Of a DNA stretch of 55,702 nt, positions 53,548-55,702 are shown piece by piece; position 1 is the stretch's first letter, and each line of letters begins with the position of its first letter. The DNA comes from Candidatus Avirikenella pullistercoris. GTDB taxonomy: Bacteria; Bacteroidota; Bacteroidia; Bacteroidales; Rikenellaceae. The stretch spans positions 1 to 55,702 of the forward strand of contig DVIX01000006.1 of the NCBI GenBank assembly GCA_018710935.1, written 5' to 3'. Position numbers and translations under genes: made by a program. A model generated the notes under the pieces. It was not told where the DNA came from. It made no database searches and saw only the letters and a program-made list of their open reading frames with translations.

Positions 53548-53771
53548 TTCTTATCTGTTTCGTTTTCAGTTGTTTTTTTCTCTTCCGATACGGATTTTTC
53601 TTTATTTTCTTCCTCTCCCACTCCATTCATTCCATCCCTGAAACTTTTTACTCCACGCCCGATACCTCGCATCATCTCAGGAATTTTTCTTCCGCCGAAA
53701 AATAATAAAACGACCAACGCTATAAGAAGTATTTCCTGTCCGCCAAGCCCGAGCAACAGTAATGTCTTCAT
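53544..53771 (-). CDS. tatA: Sec-independent translocase TatA
   Basis: This 75-residue protein has a single N-terminal membrane helix (GGQEILLIALVVLLFF), the FGGRKIPEMMRGIGRGVKSF hinge and amphipathic helix, and a charged tail, all typical of TatA/TatE. No tatB is present, as is usual in Bacteroidetes. It is co-transcribed with tatC and follows the ECF-like gene by 84 bases on the same strand. Confidence 0.95.
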   Translation of the reverse strand: MKTLLLLGLGGQEILLIALVVLLFFGGRKIPEMMRGIGRGVKSFRDGMNGVGEEENKEKSVSEEKKTTENETDKK

Positions 53772-53855
53772 ACCTTTTTCTTTAATTTTTCATAAAAACC
53801 GGCAATAGGGTTTCTTTCTTCCCTATATTCCGTTCCACCCAATCCCAAAATTATT

Positions 53856-54365
53856 TTATATTCTGGCAATCGCTTTCAATACGGCATATCCGGCAAATAT
53901 CTGAATCAACATACCCGGAATTCCCATACGAAAATCCTGTACGGCAACGAAAAAGTCTTTCACAATCATCCATTCGATAGCCGTTCCTATAATTTGATAA
54001 AACAATACCGCCGCAAGAATCCCCACCCATGAAATTTTTCCGCTATAACGAGCGATATAAGCAGCTGCAACAGCCAATAACCCAGATTTTATCAATATAA
54101 TAGGCAATACAGAAACCGCAGGCATCCCGAAACAAAAACTATTCACGAGCGGAGAAAGCATCGCTGTTAAAAGACCAACTTTCAGACCGTATTTATATGC
54201 TGCAACCAATGTAAAAAAATAAATCGGCAACAATATAATACCTCCGTTCGGAATCATATGGCACAACAGAGGAAATACAATATTACCCGCAACAAATAAA
54301 AAAGTAACCAAATAAGTTTTTAAATTGGTATAACCGAAAGAATAAAGTTTCGCACCCGTTTCCAT
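53856..54365 (-). CDS. ECF-transporter S-component-like membrane protein
   Basis: This 169-residue protein has about five to six hydrophobic helices. NGGIILLPIYFFTLVAAYKYGLKVGLLTAMLSPLVN is typical of small substrate-binding (S) components of energy-coupling-factor transporters. No ECF ATPase or T-component lies nearby, so it may share them or act alone. The substrate (vitamin or cofactor) is unknown, and I found no riboswitch upstream. The ATG at 54365 was chosen because the 42 residues added by the frame start at 54491 are of low complexity and not membrane-topology consistent. Confidence 0.65.
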   Translation of the reverse strand: METGAKLYSFGYTNLKTYLVTFLFVAGNIVFPLLCHMIPNGGIILLPIYFFTLVAAYKYGLKVGLLTAMLSPLVNSFCFGMPAVSVLPIILIKSGLLAVAAAYIARYSGKISWVGILAAVLFYQIIGTAIEWMIVKDFFVAVQDFRMGIPGMLIQIFAGYAVLKAIARI

Positions 54366-54672
54366 AATAAACCGATTTAGATAACCATAATAATATATTT
54401 TCTCCCAACGAAGATAATAAAAATTAAAAATATTATAAATTTTTATCCGATAAACAGAAAATCCATGACAACAGAAAGCAAACAAATACATATTTTTTAT
54501 TCAATAAAACTTTACCACCCGCCTCTATTTATTTTACACAAAACAATCGTAAGTTTTCCATAAATGCTATTCGAGAACTCGCTACTTTGCCCGCATGCAT
54601 AGAGAATAATTGCAATCAATAACTTTCTCATAACCAAATGGCTGAAATCAGCTTAATTACAAATATAACAAT

Positions 54673-54704
54673 AACGGGATAACCAATCTTTTGTTTATCC
54701 CGTT
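54673..54704 (-). terminator. Terminator after the FimB/Mfa2-like lipoprotein gene
   Basis: A 10-bp stem (AACGGGATAA with TTATCCCGTT) and a 12-base loop begin 20 bases past the stop codon on the minus strand, followed by a short T-rich tail (TGTTATATTT). Confidence 0.65.
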
Positions 54705-54724
54705 TATTCGACATTACTTTCTTC

Positions 54725-55696
54725 TCAATCAACGATAGGAAATTCGATGGTCTCGCTCTCCTCATTCCAATTCTCGATCGTAAAATCACCAGGATTTCCT
54801 TCCGGTAAAATTTTCCCGATAACGATATTTAAAGTAAGGCGCGTATTAGCCGACAAAGTAGAACTTATTTGTTTCGACAATTTATGTTCGGTTCCGTCTG
54901 CCAATGTAATCACCAATTCCAATGTAGGATTCGGAGCAGAAGGAAACAGCATAACCGTAGCATTACTCATTATCGTAGCATCTGTTGAACGTGATAACTC
55001 GAATTTTACGGTTTTGGTCATATTTTCCGCTTCAGCGGTATAAAAATTCATCTTTTCAGCAATATTGTTTATATACGCCATTACACTTGTGATATTAGAA
55101 CTGAACACACTATTATCTTCCTGCCTTACAATCACTTTCAACCCGGCCGTTACACGCGTAAGAGAGGTCTGCAAATTTTCCGTTCCTACTTCAGCCGCTT
55201 TTACGGCATGTACCAAATCATAAACAGGAATATATGTACCATCCGAATTTGCACGCAGCGTAAAATAAAGTTGCGATAAATTTACATTACTGGTAATTCC
55301 CGGATGATTTATAGCAGGAGAATTATAAATAGGCTCATCGTATTTAGGCGTTCCCCAATATACCATATTATAAATACCTATCGGAAGATGAAGTTCCCTG
55401 TTATACTCACCGAAAACATTTCCATTTTCAATCATATAATATCCATTAAATACCGTAAGTTTCCCATTGATATAGTTACCATAATATACAGAAGAACCTG
55501 CATCACAAGGATATATCTCTAAAACACCGGTAAACGGATTCTGATTAAGCGGATCTGCTACCTGAACATTAATCTCTGGTGTAATTAAAGCCAAATCTGG
55601 TTGATCAGTATTTCCATTGTCGTTATTATCGTCTTTAGAACATGCCGTTAAAGCAACGACAAAGAGACAAAATGTGCCAATTAATAGTTTTTTCAT
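54725..55696 (-). CDS. FimB/Mfa2-like fimbrial-type lipoprotein
   Basis: This 323-residue lipoprotein has the signal MKKLLIGTFCLFVVALTAC with acylated Cys19, followed by an acidic low-complexity linker (SKDDNNDNGNTDQP) that often marks surface-exposed Bacteroidetes lipoproteins. Two beta-sandwich-like halves follow; PIGIYNMVYWG, LVHAVKAAEV and SLTRVTAGLKVIV resemble FimB/Mfa2 fimbrial anchor subunits. No fimbrillin or assembly gene is visible inside the window; the region just past the right edge would tell. The family assignment is moderate. Confidence 0.6.
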   Translation of the reverse strand: MKKLLIGTFCLFVVALTACSKDDNNDNGNTDQPDLALITPEINVQVADPLNQNPFTGVLEIYPCDAGSSVYYGNYINGKLTVFNGYYMIENGNVFGEYNRELHLPIGIYNMVYWGTPKYDEPIYNSPAINHPGITSNVNLSQLYFTLRANSDGTYIPVYDLVHAVKAAEVGTENLQTSLTRVTAGLKVIVRQEDNSVFSSNITSVMAYINNIAEKMNFYTAEAENMTKTVKFELSRSTDATIMSNATVMLFPSAPNPTLELVITLADGTEHKLSKQISSTLSANTRLTLNIVIGKILPEGNPGDFTIENWNEESETIEFPIVD

Positions 55697-55702
55697 AATT
55701 TT

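Noticed and set aside
54366-54500. Riboswitch upstream of the ECF-like gene
   Set aside because: The leader is AT-rich and shows no conserved box or plausible multi-stem structure.
1-55702. CRISPR array
   Set aside because: No series of regularly spaced direct repeats with unique spacers was seen; the TGCAG cluster has short, irregular spacing and mixed orientation.

Overview
The window is a 55.7 kb chromosome segment of a Bacteroidales bacterium, probably a gut commensal. Supporting signs are the Bacteroidetes-type promoters (TTG, about 20 bases, then TAnnTTTG), weak Shine-Dalgarno signals, a FimB/Mfa2-like lipoprotein, a NagB-deacetylase fusion, a DUF1343 muramidase and a Bacteroides-style mobilizable element. 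I cannot fix the genus from sequence alone.

Region 1 (1-30593) is ordinary chromosome. It holds a cut-off ogt-type DNA repair gene, nadB, a TonB-dependent receptor, a secreted alpha/beta hydrolase, a yggS operon, a C69 dipeptidase, a glycosyltransferase with an acyltransferase-like membrane protein, namZ (DUF1343) with a pseudouridine synthase, an FMN enzyme, ddl with a nagB/PIG-L fusion, and two tandem tRNA-Lys genes. These are followed by a nitroreductase/EamA/DUF1848 operon divergent from an AraC regulator, an arginase-family enzyme, a second nitroreductase, and a 1325-residue DUF4062/STAND-like/TPR protein. Many convergent ends carry clean stem-loop terminators.

Region 2 (about 30724-50747) is a roughly 20 kb mobilizable genomic island. 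Its left half is GC-richer and reads rightward: two tandem tyrosine recombinases, a protein of unknown function, a helix-turn-helix protein, a DUF3987 ATPase, a DUF6371 zinc/toprim-like protein and a MobV-type relaxase. Between them lie a palindromic operator, a leader hairpin, a TGCAG repeat cluster and a long inverted repeat just before the relaxase (oriT candidate). No conjugation apparatus is present, so it would depend on a helper.

The right half of the island reads leftward as one tightly packed defence operon of eight genes: XRE regulator, DUF2971, HsdM, DUF1016/YhcG-type PDDEXK protein, HsdS, HsdR, SIR2 and HerA. All junctions are overlaps or gaps of at most 21 bases. A type I restriction-modification system is therefore joined to a SIR2-HerA system behind one small regulator. 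Candidate attachment repeats lie left of the first integrase and on the stop codon of an L,D-transpeptidase gene at the right end.

Region 3 (50742-55702) returns to chromosome: two L,D-transpeptidases, tatC, tatA, an ECF-type S-component-like membrane protein and a FimB/Mfa2-like lipoprotein, all leftward. The strongest novelty candidates are the merged defence operon, the NagB-like domain lacking two catalytic residues, the STAND-like protein with a degenerate P-loop, and the non-coding structures in the mobilization half of the island.
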